From: Tigriopus japonicus
Lineage: Eukaryota; Arthropoda; Copepoda; Harpacticoida; Harpacticidae
Reading direction: 5' to 3'
Assembly (NCBI GenBank): GCA_010645155.1
Contig: JAAGOF010000064.1
Coordinates: 2,180,612 to 2,244,611, forward strand
DNA length: 64,000 nt
Part shown: positions 24,882-36,435 of the stretch, one piece after another
Numbering within the stretch: position 1 is the first letter of the stretch
Layout: each line of letters begins with the position of its first letter
Notes under the pieces: generated by a model
Seen by the model: only the letters and a program-made list of their open reading frames with translations
Database searches by the model: none
Told to the model about the DNA's origin: nothing
Translations under genes and position numbers: made by a program

Positions 24882-27800
24882 CAGTCGTAGCATTCCCGCT
24901 TGATCGTTTACTGAACGAACACCAGGACATATTTCAAGAAAATGGCGGTGATCATTTGCAATCCAGACACAAGATTTGGCCACTTCCGGTGCTTGAAAAC
25001 GAGTTTGGGTCGCCATATTTGAGAGATGAAATGGGAATGCAATTCATTGCCCGGTCCATTGAAACTGCCACATTTATGAAGGTTGCTATTGGCCGTGTTG
25101 TATCATGGACAGTCTTTGTGGGTTTTCGAGCGAGGAAGATTAGATTTGGTGCCAAGAGATGGAACTTTTTAAACGCTCCTGAATGATTATTGGATATGAG
25201 ATAAATCGACTGAAGATTGCTGCAAGCTAGCAGCCAAGTTCCAAGGATTTCTTCGAAGAACTCGATCATCACAAGATCATCATGAAAGGCTGGCTTCAGA
25301 TTTCAGTCCGAATGAAAAGATCACATCAATCTAATTTTGCACCGAAATGAAACTCGACGGTCTTTTGTGCATCATCCTCATCGCCAATCGTAACTGACGT
25401 TTTTCATTCAATTTCAACCGGCAAACATGAGCAGAAAAAAACACACACATTCCCATGATCTGAGGAATTCAGCGATGGACTTGAAAACAATCTAGTCGAA
25501 AAAAAGATGGCCATAAACAGGGACGTGGAACGAGAAGAAGCCTTGACAAAGGCTCAATGTATGGAAGGAAAGAGATTCGTACTTAAGTTATTTGAGAGGT
25601 TTTTATTGCCATATCGTTACCGTTTTGGCGTCCTAAGAATTTTGGAAACGATTTATCTTGATTCTCCTATAATACTCTTGGAAGCTTCTCCAATTTGCAC
25701 CTAAATGACGACAAAGGCCAGGTTGTGTTTCTCGTAGAATGGCATTAAGCAGGCCCTTGAATTTGATCCAAATGAAGGGAACTTCTCACACTTTAAATTT
25801 TCCTCCTCAGGTGCCATTTCTCATTTTCCAAGGTGTTTGACTCTCCAAGGAAGGCTTCGAGAATGGCCCTTAGGCTTAGCATAGAATCCGATAAAGTCTC
25901 CAAAGGTTCCCATCGTGAAAGATATGATAGAGTAATAAACTTTTGAGAGGGAGAAATGCTTTGTCACTTGTGGAACAGGGGGTCTTGAGGTGGTGAGTGC
26001 AAGGATGTGAGCGCGATTTGATGACACTAAACAAAGAAATTGTCCCACTCATTGCCAAAGAAATTGTCAGAGCTAAAGGGAAACCCAGCATTGTCAAAGA
26101 ATGTCGTTGGGAACCAATTTGGAACAGGCTCGTTGAATCCTTGGAAGGCATGGCATTTCTTATGCAGGCAACATTGACAATTTCCAAATGGTGAACAGTG
26201 TACACGAGCTTGACATTGGCACTAAAAATGATCAAGGGGTATGGTTGTAGAGTAATCAGAGGATATGTGGGTATTTGCTAATTTTAAGCGTACCTGAGCC
26301 ATGTGTTGACATTGACATGGTCCATCATTTGGTGAAAGAGTGCTACACGAGGTCGACGTCATTAACGATGAACTGAAATGTCACATGGCTCATATTAAGA
26401 AACTTTCTCTTGAAAGAGACTCATAAAGTTTAAAATTTTCAAATCGAGCCCATGATTCAACGAGGCTGAGGACATCAATTCTTAGCTATGGAGACAATAC
26501 AGTATGTGCTCGGTTGGGAGCCATTCTTTGGTGCACAAAAAAGTCCCACGAAAAAGTCAAGATTTAGCTGCACTTCTGTTTCATGCATTCTCGAGCAATT
26601 TATAATTAACGCTTCATAGCCCTTTCTTTTTTTACGGTGGAAAAGTACAATAAATGTACATGTCTAAAATTAAACTTCATATTAAATTATACCAGGGTCT
26701 TAATTTTCATTGGTGAGGCCCATTTTGTTGCAACTTTCGAGGATACTTTCTCTCATACTTCATGCCACTTGTATTGCTTGCGACGTCCGGGTACTCGGGA
26801 ATAATTTAAAGTGTCATAAATTGCTGATGCTTTCTCAAACCTCAGTGCAGTGTGAAAGTAATGGTTGGCAGAAAATGTTTTGCCAATATAAAATAGTGCA
26901 AAAAAGTGCACTAAAAATTGTGCACTTTTACATTTGTTGCATTGTGATTTCGAAAATGTTAACTTGATCAAAATACATTATATTGCAATCAAAAATGCAA
27001 TAATGGTAGTGATTCCACAGATCATATAATGACTAGATGTCGCATTGGCCCGTTCCGTCGCCGAGAGAAAAGTGACACCACTTGGCCCAGCTGCGTTAGC
27101 TTCGAAATCCCACGGCGACCGCTTGCTCAGAAGTAAAGACGCTCGCTCGCGTCGAGAACAAAGTACGTACGGTACGTTGAGTTTGTTCAGGATTTGGCTA
27201 CGCTGGCAAAATTTTGAAAAGTTCGAAATTCCCACCATTTTAGGGTGTAGTGTTATTTACCAGCTGATGAAGGAAAGCTGTCCCCCTTTTCTCGCAAGAA
27301 GCGAGGTCTAGCCATTACATGGTCTGTGATTGATTCAAATAGCTTGAGTTTATCAGAATCAAGTCAGATTAAAGATGTTCAAGTATACTAATTGAGCAAC
27401 AACTGCGTTTCAAGTACAGCTGACGACCTGAGCGTAAACTTAAGGAACGTTAATCCGACTTGATTTTGGACGAATTTGGACGTTTAAGTAAGCTGTTTGT
27501 TTGTTGGTACCACGACGTGGTACTGCGGGATTTACGGTTCAAACTAGTTTTAAGGTCAATTTCAGATTGACCTCAACAGTAACTGAATTGCTTCTATCTT
27601 TGTTCTTGCTGAACACAAGTTTGGATTATCCAGCGCAACAATAACCACGACTTTTGTAAAAAATCAGTAAACACCTGCGTAAACGTGCGAATACTCGAGC
27701 TCTTTAAATTTGTGCAGTTGGCATGTGACCTCTCTAAATATTAGAGCATTTTGCTTCTAACCGATTTCCATTCACCCCAACGTCTCTTGATAGAGTTTAA

Positions 27801-28054
27801 AAACTCTTGGGATAAAAATCAACTTGCTGCTAACGGGGCAATATTTTCTTTGTGTGAAATTCCGAGTTGCCCCAAAATCCTGATATGATTCGGTCCAACC
27901 CTACACGAAATAAACAGACAATGTGAGTCGGCTTCGCAACCTCATTTCTTCCGGAGGGATTCAAATCCCTTTGGCCTCAACAAGCTCTGAATTAATGCAA
28001 CGGGAGCTTCATGAAATTGGCCTAATGTCCCTCCAAACAATTAAAGTGTCATAA

Positions 28055-28797
28055 CTAGCACCAAAGTCGTTTGTCCCACCTATGATGAGCGTGTTGGGTT
28101 AGATTGGCCGCCTGAAAACCTCCCACATTTCTCATAAATTCCGAGAAGTCCTGTCTTGGCGGGAACATGTTAGGAAATGGCTTTGGAAACCAGGGTGGAT
28201 GTCCGATGGGTCCTAATTTGTTCCAAGCTGGATTCGCCTCCTCGTGATGGCAAGTCAGGGCAATGCAACATTGACAATTGGGATGATCTCTTGGACATAA
28301 GGAGCCTGGACCTTCAGTGACTTCACACTGACATTTGGGCTAAGAAAGACTTCATTAATTTTTTCTTGTTGGCTCGTATTGAACTACCACTACTTATAGG
28401 GAAAACCGATGCTTCCTTTGTTGGAAATCATAATTGCCTCGAATAGCATCTTGTCTCCAAAAAAGAGGGAAAAGAAAAGGACAAAAAAAAATAATTAATT
28501 ACAACGTCCCTTACATTTGATTCATTGCACGAGCACATTTTTCCTTTAGGATCCGTTTGAGGGTAAAAGCAATATTTCGCAAACCCCGAACTGTGAATCA
28601 GAACGAATAGAATGTAAGGCGTGTTCGAGATTTGGAGATTTCGCATATGATTTATTATATACGTATGTTAAAGCTCACCTTGCATAGTGACCCGAGGTTT
28701 GAGCAGGAGAACACACATAATTCTGTTGTAAAAGGCTAATAGAAAGAGCAAATATTCGTAATTTGAATGATAACTGTCTTGCCAACGTTTCTTGCAT
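28055..28797 (-). CDS. Small secreted cysteine-rich protein (unrecognised)
   Basis: Model of three exons: 28797-28679 (donor AAG|GTGAGC), 28590-28515 (acceptor TTCTGATTCACAG, donor AAT|GTAAGG) and 28339-28055 (acceptor TTTCTTAG, stop TAG), giving 159 residues. The N-terminus is signal-peptide-like (KLRIFALSISLLQQ). The mature part has many cysteines in CxC and CC patterns (KMCSCN, KCQCEV, CQCCIALTC) and a Pro/Phe/Met-rich tail. An alternative start at ATG 28646 would give 138 residues, but its apparent signal peptide is just the translated polypyrimidine tract of the acceptor. The larger cysteine-rich gene ends 117 bp upstream on the same strand and in the same frame. Function unknown. Confidence 0.55.
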
Positions 28798-28914
28798 GTT
28801 TGAACGTAAAACAGCTACATAGAGAGAATCACGCCTTGAACAAACATAGAAACTTGATCCTCCGACAACACGAGAAAAGCAGATTAAGAATCTGATTTCA
28901 GATATGGAACGTTT

Positions 28915-30721
28915 TCAAATCTCATCCAAGGCTTCGAGAGTTTTCCATGCCTTTATCATGGTGGCCACAGCTAAATGGATATCGGGTTTGACACTTTGAT
29001 TTCCCGATGAATCAAGATCCTCCGGGATTGTTTCTTGACTCATACTCGAATATGTGGGTTGCCTTTTCAAATCATCTTTGGGCTCTCCAGACTCATCTGT
29101 AAACTTTTCGTGAGGTAAATGTTGAGGACGAACTGTTTTTTGGGAAGCCTGGGTAGGGATTTGATCTTGATGAGGCAACTCAGGATTGGAACTTTGGAAA
29201 TCGTACATTTCTTCTACCCCCCAATGACCAGAATAAGAACTTGATCTTGGCTCGTGATGATGACGGTGACGATGACGATGACGTTTGCGATGGTGATGGT
29301 TATGGTTAGCTTTGTTCCGACTTGCCGACCTTCCATTTTCCACCCCATTTGGCAATGGCTTCAAATCTGTGGAAACGAATTCTGGTCATCGAATAATCCT
29401 TGACCAAATCTAGCTCAAGAAAAGGCCCTTCAAAACCTAGCCGAAGCCTATTGTACTTCTTTCGTTTTCATGGCTCTGATCCCGAACAAGGGGATGGCCC
29501 AATTTGAAAACCAATATTTAAGACTCGAATTGTGGAAGGAATTCAAGCAATTTTTTGTGCATACCATTTATGGCAGGGCCCAAGGAGGGTTGTCGCAAAA
29601 TATGATGGCGGTCTCTGTTGCCTGTGAATGACATCATCATCTCATCTGAGGACGGGGTAACCTGCTTTCCGTTATGTTGTTGCTCTTTTTGTCCTCTGTC
29701 TTGAGAAGCCGTTGAGGAGTTGTTAGCTCGGCGAGTGAGGCCGGAACTTGAAAGATTGCTCCAAATTTCGCCGCACTCCCACCGGAGGCAAAACTTACAA
29801 ATGTTTCGAATACAAGTGCCTTGCTTGATACAAACAGGCTCCGATCCATTTCGGGCACATTCGTGCTCCATCTGGGAATAATGCTCAAGTTTTGTTTCCT
29901 CGCACCGTTCGTCCTTCCATTGTTGGGCCTGTTCTCTCCCAGACAATTGGGTGGAACACTCCAAGAAATCTTTTTCCAACAGATGTGTCGACAGTAGGAC
30001 TCGAATCTGGTCGGTCTGTGTGCATTGATAAATGCACTCACACTGGCAACCAGTCTCGTCACAACACGCCGGATACACTTTCATGCTAATTGGAAACTCC
30101 GGATAATATTTGCACTCCTCGCCCACAAAGGAATTGACACAAGGTCCCTGAGCATCTCTAAGCTCTTTTCCTACAATTATGGAAACCCTTTGAAGTCAAG
30201 GATTCTTCTTTTTTAACATATACTTATTTTTCAATGAATTTCCTAACTAATCGTACCTTTTTCGTCATGCTTAGGTGCTTTATAGCAAGCTGAATATCCT
30301 TCAGATCCTGGTTCACCCGGGAGAAATGCAAACGACAGGTTGGCTTTATGAACTTGGTCAGATTGGTCAACAACCAATCTTTTGAGAACTCGTTGGGGAG
30401 AAAGATGGTCGAATACGCGTGGTGGGAAAGTCAGGTTGAAGAAGAGATCAAAAGCTTCTGGACACGAATTTTTTGATTTTAATAAACTGGATTGACCTTC
30501 CCTTTCCATGGTAAAGAGATTTAGAACTGCGAATGTGGGGGTACAAGGAAGAAGAATTGAACCATAGAGTGAATGGAATGTTGAAGATTTTTGTCGCACC
30601 TACGTCCTCCGCTCGATGGTTTCGTTTTATTTGAGGTTGATTTGTTTCTAGGTTGGCTTCCAAAGGCTAAGTTTGTCAGATGGGAGGAGAGTAAGAGCAA
30701 AAAGAGCTGAATCGTGTTCAT
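28915..30721 (-). CDS. Secreted cysteine-rich protein with His-rich tail (unrecognised)
   Basis: Four exons with matching phases: 30721-30604, 30526-30257, 30170-29565 and 29366-28915, giving 481 residues. The ATG at 30721 opens a clear signal peptide (MNTIQLFLLLLSS..). Exon 2 has two cysteines and N-glycosylation sites. Exon 3 carries a cysteine-dense domain (CCDETGCQCECIYQC, then CIRNICKFCLRWEC). Exon 4 has a His/Arg stretch (about ten His within 20 residues) and a Ser/Pro/Gln-rich acidic tail ending in TGA. I do not recognise the family. Signal peptide plus disulfide-rich domain suggests an extracellular protein, and the His cluster could bind metal (inference). The first donor (C|GTAGGT) is the weakest junction. 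Confidence 0.6.
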
Positions 30722-31542
30722 GTTTCCTCCGTCAATCTTGGTGTTTGTGCTTGAACTACAATGACTGACTTCATCAATCATTGTCAGTCTACGAAAACAT
30801 CTCTCTTCCTTGTTTTTTACTTTCCGAAACATTATTGCTGAACATGCATGTAGGTTAACAACCTCCAAACTGAATTGTCTTTCAAGGCGATTCAATCAGT
30901 TCTAAAGTATTCTTTACCTTGAATACTATCTCTTTAAGTATTATTCTGAATAAACCAACTCCACTAAAGGGTGATGCTTAGTTAGCGGAACAACAAACCC
31001 TGTTTGTGAATCTGGTAGAATTAGATTGACAAATGTATGTACTGAACATGAAAAGATATGACAAAAAGCAAATCTCAAGGAATGACGGCTTGTTTTCATT
31101 TGGCTAAGATCTTTGTTGGCTGAGGTTCTAGAAATTCCGGAAAGAGCAAAAACATAGTCTCGAACAATTTGTTTTCAACATTGACTCTTTATTTTTCGCC
31201 TAAATTTCGAGCTGACATAGAAATGTATTTATTGACTCTTAAAGATGATTTTTTTGCTACATGCAATTAAGTGTACGTTGATTCGAATTTTCAATCGGAA
31301 GTTAGTTATTAAAGATATACGTGTTCTACTTTTCTGGAATCACCCGGTAGATTTGATGCACGTTATTATGTAGAAAATATCTCATTTTTCAATTCCATCA
31401 TCCATAATTGAATATTTCATAATTTTCATATTCCATGAATACGAGTACATAAACAGAGGAAGCAAGCCCAAAAGTAAACAAAACACAAACGCAACAAAAA
31501 CGCGCTCTGTTGAAAAAATGGAAAGATCCACATTTTGGTTGA

Positions 31543-31974
31543 TTACGAACAAGTCAAATCGTGCACTTCGGAGTTGTCAATCTCAAATCCGTCATTGCAC
31601 TGAACAAACGATCCATTACTATTGATGATTCGGATCCATTCAGGAGTCCAAGCGTCCAAACCACTATGAATCACTCGCAAGAGAGCCACTTGACCCCCTG
31701 GAATAGGGAATTCCAAGCAATCTTGAAGTTGAGATCCGGTGAATTCGTTAATGTCACCCGCTGAGAAATCGTCATCCTCCGAGTCCAAATTCTCAATCAT
31801 GCAGACCTTGAATTCTGGAGTGATAATTTCCAAGTCAACGGACCCCAAAGTCATCCCCGCGTGGCTCACATCGGCGGTTTTCACCTCGATTGACGTGATG
31901 ACAGGGACCTCTTGACCTCTTGACCCATACACCAAGATGGTCAGAATAGAGCAACAAAAAGTCATGGACTTCAT
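31543..31974 (-). CDS. Small secreted PLAT/LH2-like protein, paralogue 1
   Basis: An intronless 143-residue frame with a signal peptide (MKSMTFCCSILTILVYGSRG). The mature domain of about 120 residues has conserved landmarks shared by the three paralogues here: KTAD..AGMTLG.VD.EII, a CxI..LDS..DDF segment, F.G..L..CL.FP.PGG, RVIHSGLDAWTPEWIRI and a closing EIDNSEVHDLTC. The W-containing HSGLDAWTPEWIRI stretch near the end recalls PLAT/LH2 beta-sandwich domains, which bind lipid or protein partners; that assignment is by eye. Four to five conserved cysteines suggest disulfides. The second paralogue starts upstream with a 181-bp gap. Confidence 0.75.
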   Translation of the reverse strand: MKSMTFCCSILTILVYGSRGQEVPVITSIEVKTADVSHAGMTLGSVDLEIITPEFKVCMIENLDSEDDDFSAGDINEFTGSQLQDCLEFPIPGGQVALLRVIHSGLDAWTPEWIRIINSNGSFVQCNDGFEIDNSEVHDLTCS

Positions 31975-32116
31975 GATGTATTGGAAACACTTGGAATTTG
32001 CTTTGAGATGTCAAGGTCTCACTGTCTCCATCGGTAACACGGCAATCAATTAGTTGTTGAGTTTACCCATCATTTTGATGTCGGAGAGGTTATCTCTCTC
32101 GCTCTCGATAAACAAT

Positions 32117-32122
32117 TTTATT
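32117..32122 (-). promoter_or_regulatory. Poly(A) signal AATAAA, PLAT-like paralogue 2
   Basis: AATAAA on the minus strand about 35 bases after the stop codon of the 32156-32599 gene. Confidence 0.6.
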
Positions 32123-32155
32123 TAACCCTAACATGTTGTTACAGGCCCAAAAACG

Positions 32156-32599
32156 TCACATCAAAGTACAATGAAGATCGTGAACCTCTGAATCGTCAAT
32201 TTCCATTCCGTCGAAACATTGGGCATAGGATCCATTAGTGTTGAAGACACGGATCCATTCTGGAGTCCAAGCATCTAGACCACTGTGGGTCAATCGAAGA
32301 AGTCCCACTTCTCCACCGGGTAGAGGAAAGTTTCGGCACTCTTCCAGTTCGTTGTCCTCGAAAGTATCAATTGCTCCGGGTCTAAAATCGTCGCCTTTGC
32401 CGTCCAAGTTGCTGATTTTACACAAGTCAAAGTCTCGATTGATAATCTCGATATCCACGTTGCCGAACGTCATTCCGGCATCATTGCCTGTGGCAGTTTT
32501 GGTCTCCAAGAAAGTGATTTTCCAGTCGTCAGATTGTGCCCAAGTGGTTCCAAGCAATACCACCAAAAGCACGGTTGAACCACTGGTAAATGAGTTCAT
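32156..32599 (-). CDS. Small secreted PLAT/LH2-like protein, paralogue 2
   Basis: An intronless 147-residue protein with ATG at 32599 and a signal peptide (hydrophobic STVLLVVLLGTTWA). It is clearly collinear with its two neighbours: TATGNDAGMTFGNVDIEI, GDDF, PLPGGEVGLLRL, HSGLDAWTPEWIRV, EIDDSEVHDL. The cysteine pattern is also conserved, and a poly(A) signal lies 35 bases after the stop. Tandem arrangement and divergence point to local duplication. Exact ligand and role are unknown; extracellular location is inferred from the signal peptide. Confidence 0.77.
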   Translation of the reverse strand: MNSFTSGSTVLLVVLLGTTWAQSDDWKITFLETKTATGNDAGMTFGNVDIEIINRDFDLCKISNLDGKGDDFRPGAIDTFEDNELEECRNFPLPGGEVGLLRLTHSGLDAWTPEWIRVFNTNGSYAQCFDGMEIDDSEVHDLHCTLM

Positions 32600-33944
32600 T
32601 GTCCTTGTGCCGAATTCTTTGTGAATGCCACTTATTCTGTATCGAACGCGCCCCTAACTCTGGCTTTTCAATAATGGCCTCTAAAATCGTATGATTAGAA
32701 AACGCAATAGAGATAAACATTGAAATAGATTGTGCTGGGTTGTTTTTCTTTGTCTGTTTATCATGTGCATTGTAACTTTGAAGTTATCAGTTCAGGGATT
32801 AGCAACTCATTTCTAGTGTTTTTATGTGGTTTGGTTTATGACAATTAATCAAGTTTCATTGAGTGAATTTACAGAACTATGCACCGGGACTGTAATGTTT
32901 TCGCCTCTTTGATGTAGCATGACCGAGTGTTGTGAATGACTAGATGATTTATTCTTATTGAGCGAGATTTATATACAAACATATATATGACTAGAAGTGA
33001 GCACGAGCATATTAGAAGGAGCAAGGCGGGAATACTACATTTGAGAACACTGTTGTACCCATTATTTATTGTAATTTGTTTTCGATCAAGCACGCAATTT
33101 AGTTCGACATATTCATTCTGAAACACAGTTTTGGAGGGGCTGATAACAATACAACTCTCAATTTTGCAATCTTTTGATTATCATTACTTCCATATTGGAT
33201 GTAATGTTGGCATATTTCCAAGCTAATACTAAAATCCAAAACCAAATTCACAATTCATATGAAAAGTCATATTTCTTTAAAGAATGCCTGAGGAAAAAAT
33301 ACCATATTATAGGCTGCATGTTAACGCACTTAATTCAAAAGCGAGAGTATACTGAAATCAAGTCGAGTTAGCATTCGTCGAGTATATACTCTCCCTTGCT
33401 GCTGCGTTTCAAACACAGGAGTTGTCACGAGTATCACAAACCAGCTCCAGACTTCTCAGTTCTACCTAAGCAGGCGACGGCGACAGTTGTTTGATCCGTG
33501 ACCTCTAGATGACTCAGGCTGTATTTTTTGGATTGATTCTGAGAATCAAACTTCAAAAAGGATATTTGCGTTACAAACAAGGTAGCACACTCTATGACGT
33601 TCCTTATGAAACCATCATTTTTAACAACGTTGTTAGGTCATCAAAACCGTCCTCATAGAGGGCGGTTTTTTGTTACGTCAAAATTGAGATATCTCTATTT
33701 CATTTATCTATCCGAGTATATACTCGAGGCCGATTAATCTGACTGGTGTCAGATTGACTGGACAGGTGGTGATCTGATTTTGGTGTGCTCTCGTTTTTGA
33801 ATTAGGTGCGTTAACATGCGGCCTCTGCAATGCCGATGAACAACTTTTAGTTAGTTCCGCGTAGCACTGACAAGATCACGATTGATCAGTCCAAGTTTCA
33901 TTTCCATATTTTGAAACAGAAAACTGAATTAAGAAATACTCCAC
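32600..33944. other. Intergenic region between PLAT-like paralogues
   Basis: AT-rich sequence without a recognisable gene. It includes the inverted-repeat structure at 33312-33823. Confidence 0.5.
33312..33823. repeat. Terminal inverted repeat pair, about 510 bp apart
   Basis: GGCTGCATGTTAACGCAC followed by TTAATTCAAAA at the left end is matched by its reverse complement ending TGCGTTAACATGCGGCC at the right end, about 38 bp in all. The palindrome GAGTATATACTC occurs near both ends inside (33381 and 33716). It looks like a MITE, but flanking sequence gives no convincing target duplication. Confidence 0.6.
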
Positions 33945-34210
33945 TAGGGGTCAGCAACCTGTGGGCCCAAGGTTGGTCGTTGGTGGGCCCAGGAGCAATG
34001 GGGTACAACCAAAATAGTGGGCCCACGAGCCATCCACACTATTGTAGTCGTGGACCCAAAACTCTTTTATCGCTAATTTGTGGGGCCATGAACATGATTG
34101 TGAACCAAATTGTGCTTGGTGGGCCCGGACAAGGACATCTAGAGTCCGTGGCCCGGAGAACACGAATCAAATTTCGTGGATATTGACACAAAAGAGGTTG
34201 CCGACCCCTG
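33945..34210. mobile_element. hAT-like MITE, CAGGGGTCGGCAACC family, copy 2
   Basis: Left end TAGGGGTCAGCAACC and right end GGTTGCCGACCCCTG. The interior is collinear with the copy at 21184-21430 (repeated GTGGGCC blocks, GGTTGGTCGTTGGTGGGCC). Flanks TACTCCAC (33937-33944) and TACTACAC (34211-34218) form an 8-bp duplication with one mismatch. Confidence 0.88.
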
Positions 34211-35206
34211 TACTACACCCAAATGCCCTCTTGAATTGATTGACAACATTTTTTGGCAACACAATAATCGTGTTGAAAATCTGTGTTAAAATTTTGAAAA
34301 ATTATGACTTTGCACTCAAGTTTGGGAGAAAAAGTAGTCAATTTTACCTCAAAAATTGTCGAGACTGTGACGGAAATATCTCCGAAAAGGTCAAAATATG
34401 TGGTTTTCTACCGAAATTTATGAAATATTATTTCTTCAAAAAATGTCCTTTTATGTTGAAAATATTTTTTAATGTTTGCACATAGCATCCTGTCCCTTAA
34501 ACATAACTAAAAACTTAGAGTAATAAATTTCAAAATTGTCATATTCTTTGATTAAGTCGATACATGGTAAAAGTACATTTTGAAGCCCATTGATTTGTTT
34601 TCCAATCGAACTTTGATTCCAATAAAATGCTGAGTGATTTGATCAATTTTGATCCACTCTTCGTTTCAAGCCCAAATTAAGCTCAAGTTGAATCATGCCG
34701 AAGTTTTTCGAATTGACTGCATTGCGTGATATCTTTTTTTTTGCCGTAAACGTCCAAAACTGCGCCTTGGCCCGAAATATACAAGCGGTGTTGATCCTAA
34801 GAATGTCGAGTGCGTCGATTTTCATACCAGACTCACCTGCATTTCATCTAATCCCCATGCCAAGATAGTAAATCGAAAATGTGTCCACTCATGAAAGTTG
34901 AGGTCCGTGAACTTCTCCCGTTACTTTGTAAATCAATAATAAAAAATGTGGGCGCAGAAATTGAGCTAAACTTTGACAAATCCTTTGTTACCGGTATGTT
35001 AGTTCATACTTTCAAAGAAATTGCCAACAAGGTGGATTTTTCAAATTGTTATTAACATCAAGAACAAAAGGTTCAAAGCTTAGCCTGCCTTTGCCCTTCC
35101 ACGTTAATAGCCCTTATTAAAAACACCTCCAGATAATAATAATAATAAAATCATCATAAATCATAAGCAAATATGTGGAAGCACGAGCTCTAAGGAGCGG
35201 TCTTGA
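34211..35206. other. AT-rich intergenic region
   Basis: About 1 kb between two hAT-like elements, with no coding or repeat signal that I can support. Confidence 0.5.
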
Positions 35207-36260
35207 CAGGGTTGGTCGGGGGATCAACTTTTTCGATTTATCCCCTTTACCCGGGGATAAACGGGATAAATTGGGGGATAAACGGGATAAACGGGATAAA
35301 TGGGGGGATAAACGGGATAAATGGGAGGATAAACGGGATGAACCAATGGATAAATGACATAAAGCCAATTTTGTTCCGATTTTGACATGTTTGAATAGTT
35401 TTTGGCATCCTTAAAAATGGCCGATCAAACTAAAGGTTTAATATAAATTTTAATAAAATACATTTACAATACTTAACAGAAATAATTATTACATATTATC
35501 AAACTTAAAAAATATGTTACAAAAAGCCTACAATTTACAGTACTTGTTGAGACGTGATGAAATTGAAGAAATTTTCCACAGTTGAAGATTATCAAGGTCA
35601 GAAAACTTCATGCTCGGTGAATGTAATAGAGAGACACAAAAATGAACTAATTTCTAGAAATACGGATAATTTGTTTGATAAAGGAGGGAATTCTCTTTAT
35701 CCCCGTTATTCTCTGGAGGAAAATCTCGTTAATCCCAAAAACCGGAATGCTTTATGCATGAGATAGTCTACCAACTAACCCTACAATATTCCCACAGAGC
35801 AGACAGCCTTTATCTGATTGCAGCTGCAAATCTGCGTTTTGACTTCGGAAACACAAGCAAATAAAAGCTAAAAACCTAGGGGTTTTCATTGTAGCAATGG
35901 AAATAATTTTTGTATGGGACTTAATTGAAAAAGTGAGATTTTGTGGGAAATATCGAGTTACAGAAATTTGTGAATAATTTTAGAAATACGGAAGAAATGC
36001 TTGAAACGTAGGAATAATTGCTTTTAAGGTAGGAAAAAATGCTCGAAGAGTAAGAAAAAATTGCTTTTAAGGTAGGAAAAAATGCTTGCAAAGTAGAAAA
36101 AAGCTTTAAAAAACCTTGAAAACTAGGAAAAAAGCTTGAAAAGTAGGAAAATCCCGTTTATCCCATTTATCCCTTTTAATACTTGAAGAAAAATCCCGTT
36201 TATCCCCAGAGGGATAAACGGGACTCTTTTTGGAGGGGATAATCCCCCCGACCAACCCTG
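35207..36260. mobile_element. Non-autonomous hAT-like element with GGGATAAAC arrays
   Basis: Ends are CAGGGTTGGTCGGGGG and its inverted copy, and a perfect 8-bp duplication GGTCTTGA lies at 35199-35206 and 36261-36268. Just inside both ends are tandem arrays of GGGATAAAC-type units (35240-35350) and of the complement (36150-36225). Right of centre (35990-36150) lies a second array of about 30-bp units around TAGGAAAAAATGCTT. No transposase frame is visible, so movement would need a partner element. Confidence 0.92.
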
Positions 36261-36435
36261 GGTCTTGAGGACCTGGATTGTCAAATCTCATGGATCATGC
36301 GAGCCAATTATCTTGAATGCAACATTTTAAGGACAAGATTATCAAAAATATTTGCTCAATCCCTTATTTTTTTAACAAAAATCAGAAATAATTAGTAGAC
36401 ACTCTATTTCAAAATTGCTCTATATTTGGGTTGGA

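Larger units (their letters stand above)
17842..28054. other. Long gene-poor intergenic region
   Basis: About 10 kb with no recognisable conserved gene on either strand; open frames here look like chance. It should contain the missing 5' end of the minus-strand receptor gene. It also holds the foldback repeat, the hAT-like element and the assembly gap listed separately. A hydrophobic stretch read on the minus strand at 18280-18430 could be a signal peptide, but no good donor site follows it. Confidence 0.5.

Noticed and set aside
28515..28646. Start of the small cysteine-rich protein at ATG 28646
   Set aside because: Its hydrophobic 'signal peptide' is the translation of the polypyrimidine tract before TTCTGATTCACAG; a three-exon model with an upstream ATG fits splice sites better.
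33620..33672. Terminator-like hairpin (AAAACCGTCCTC..GAGGGCGGTTTTTT)
   Set aside because: It resembles a bacterial terminator, but this is eukaryotic DNA with no gene ending there; probably part of the inverted-repeat element.
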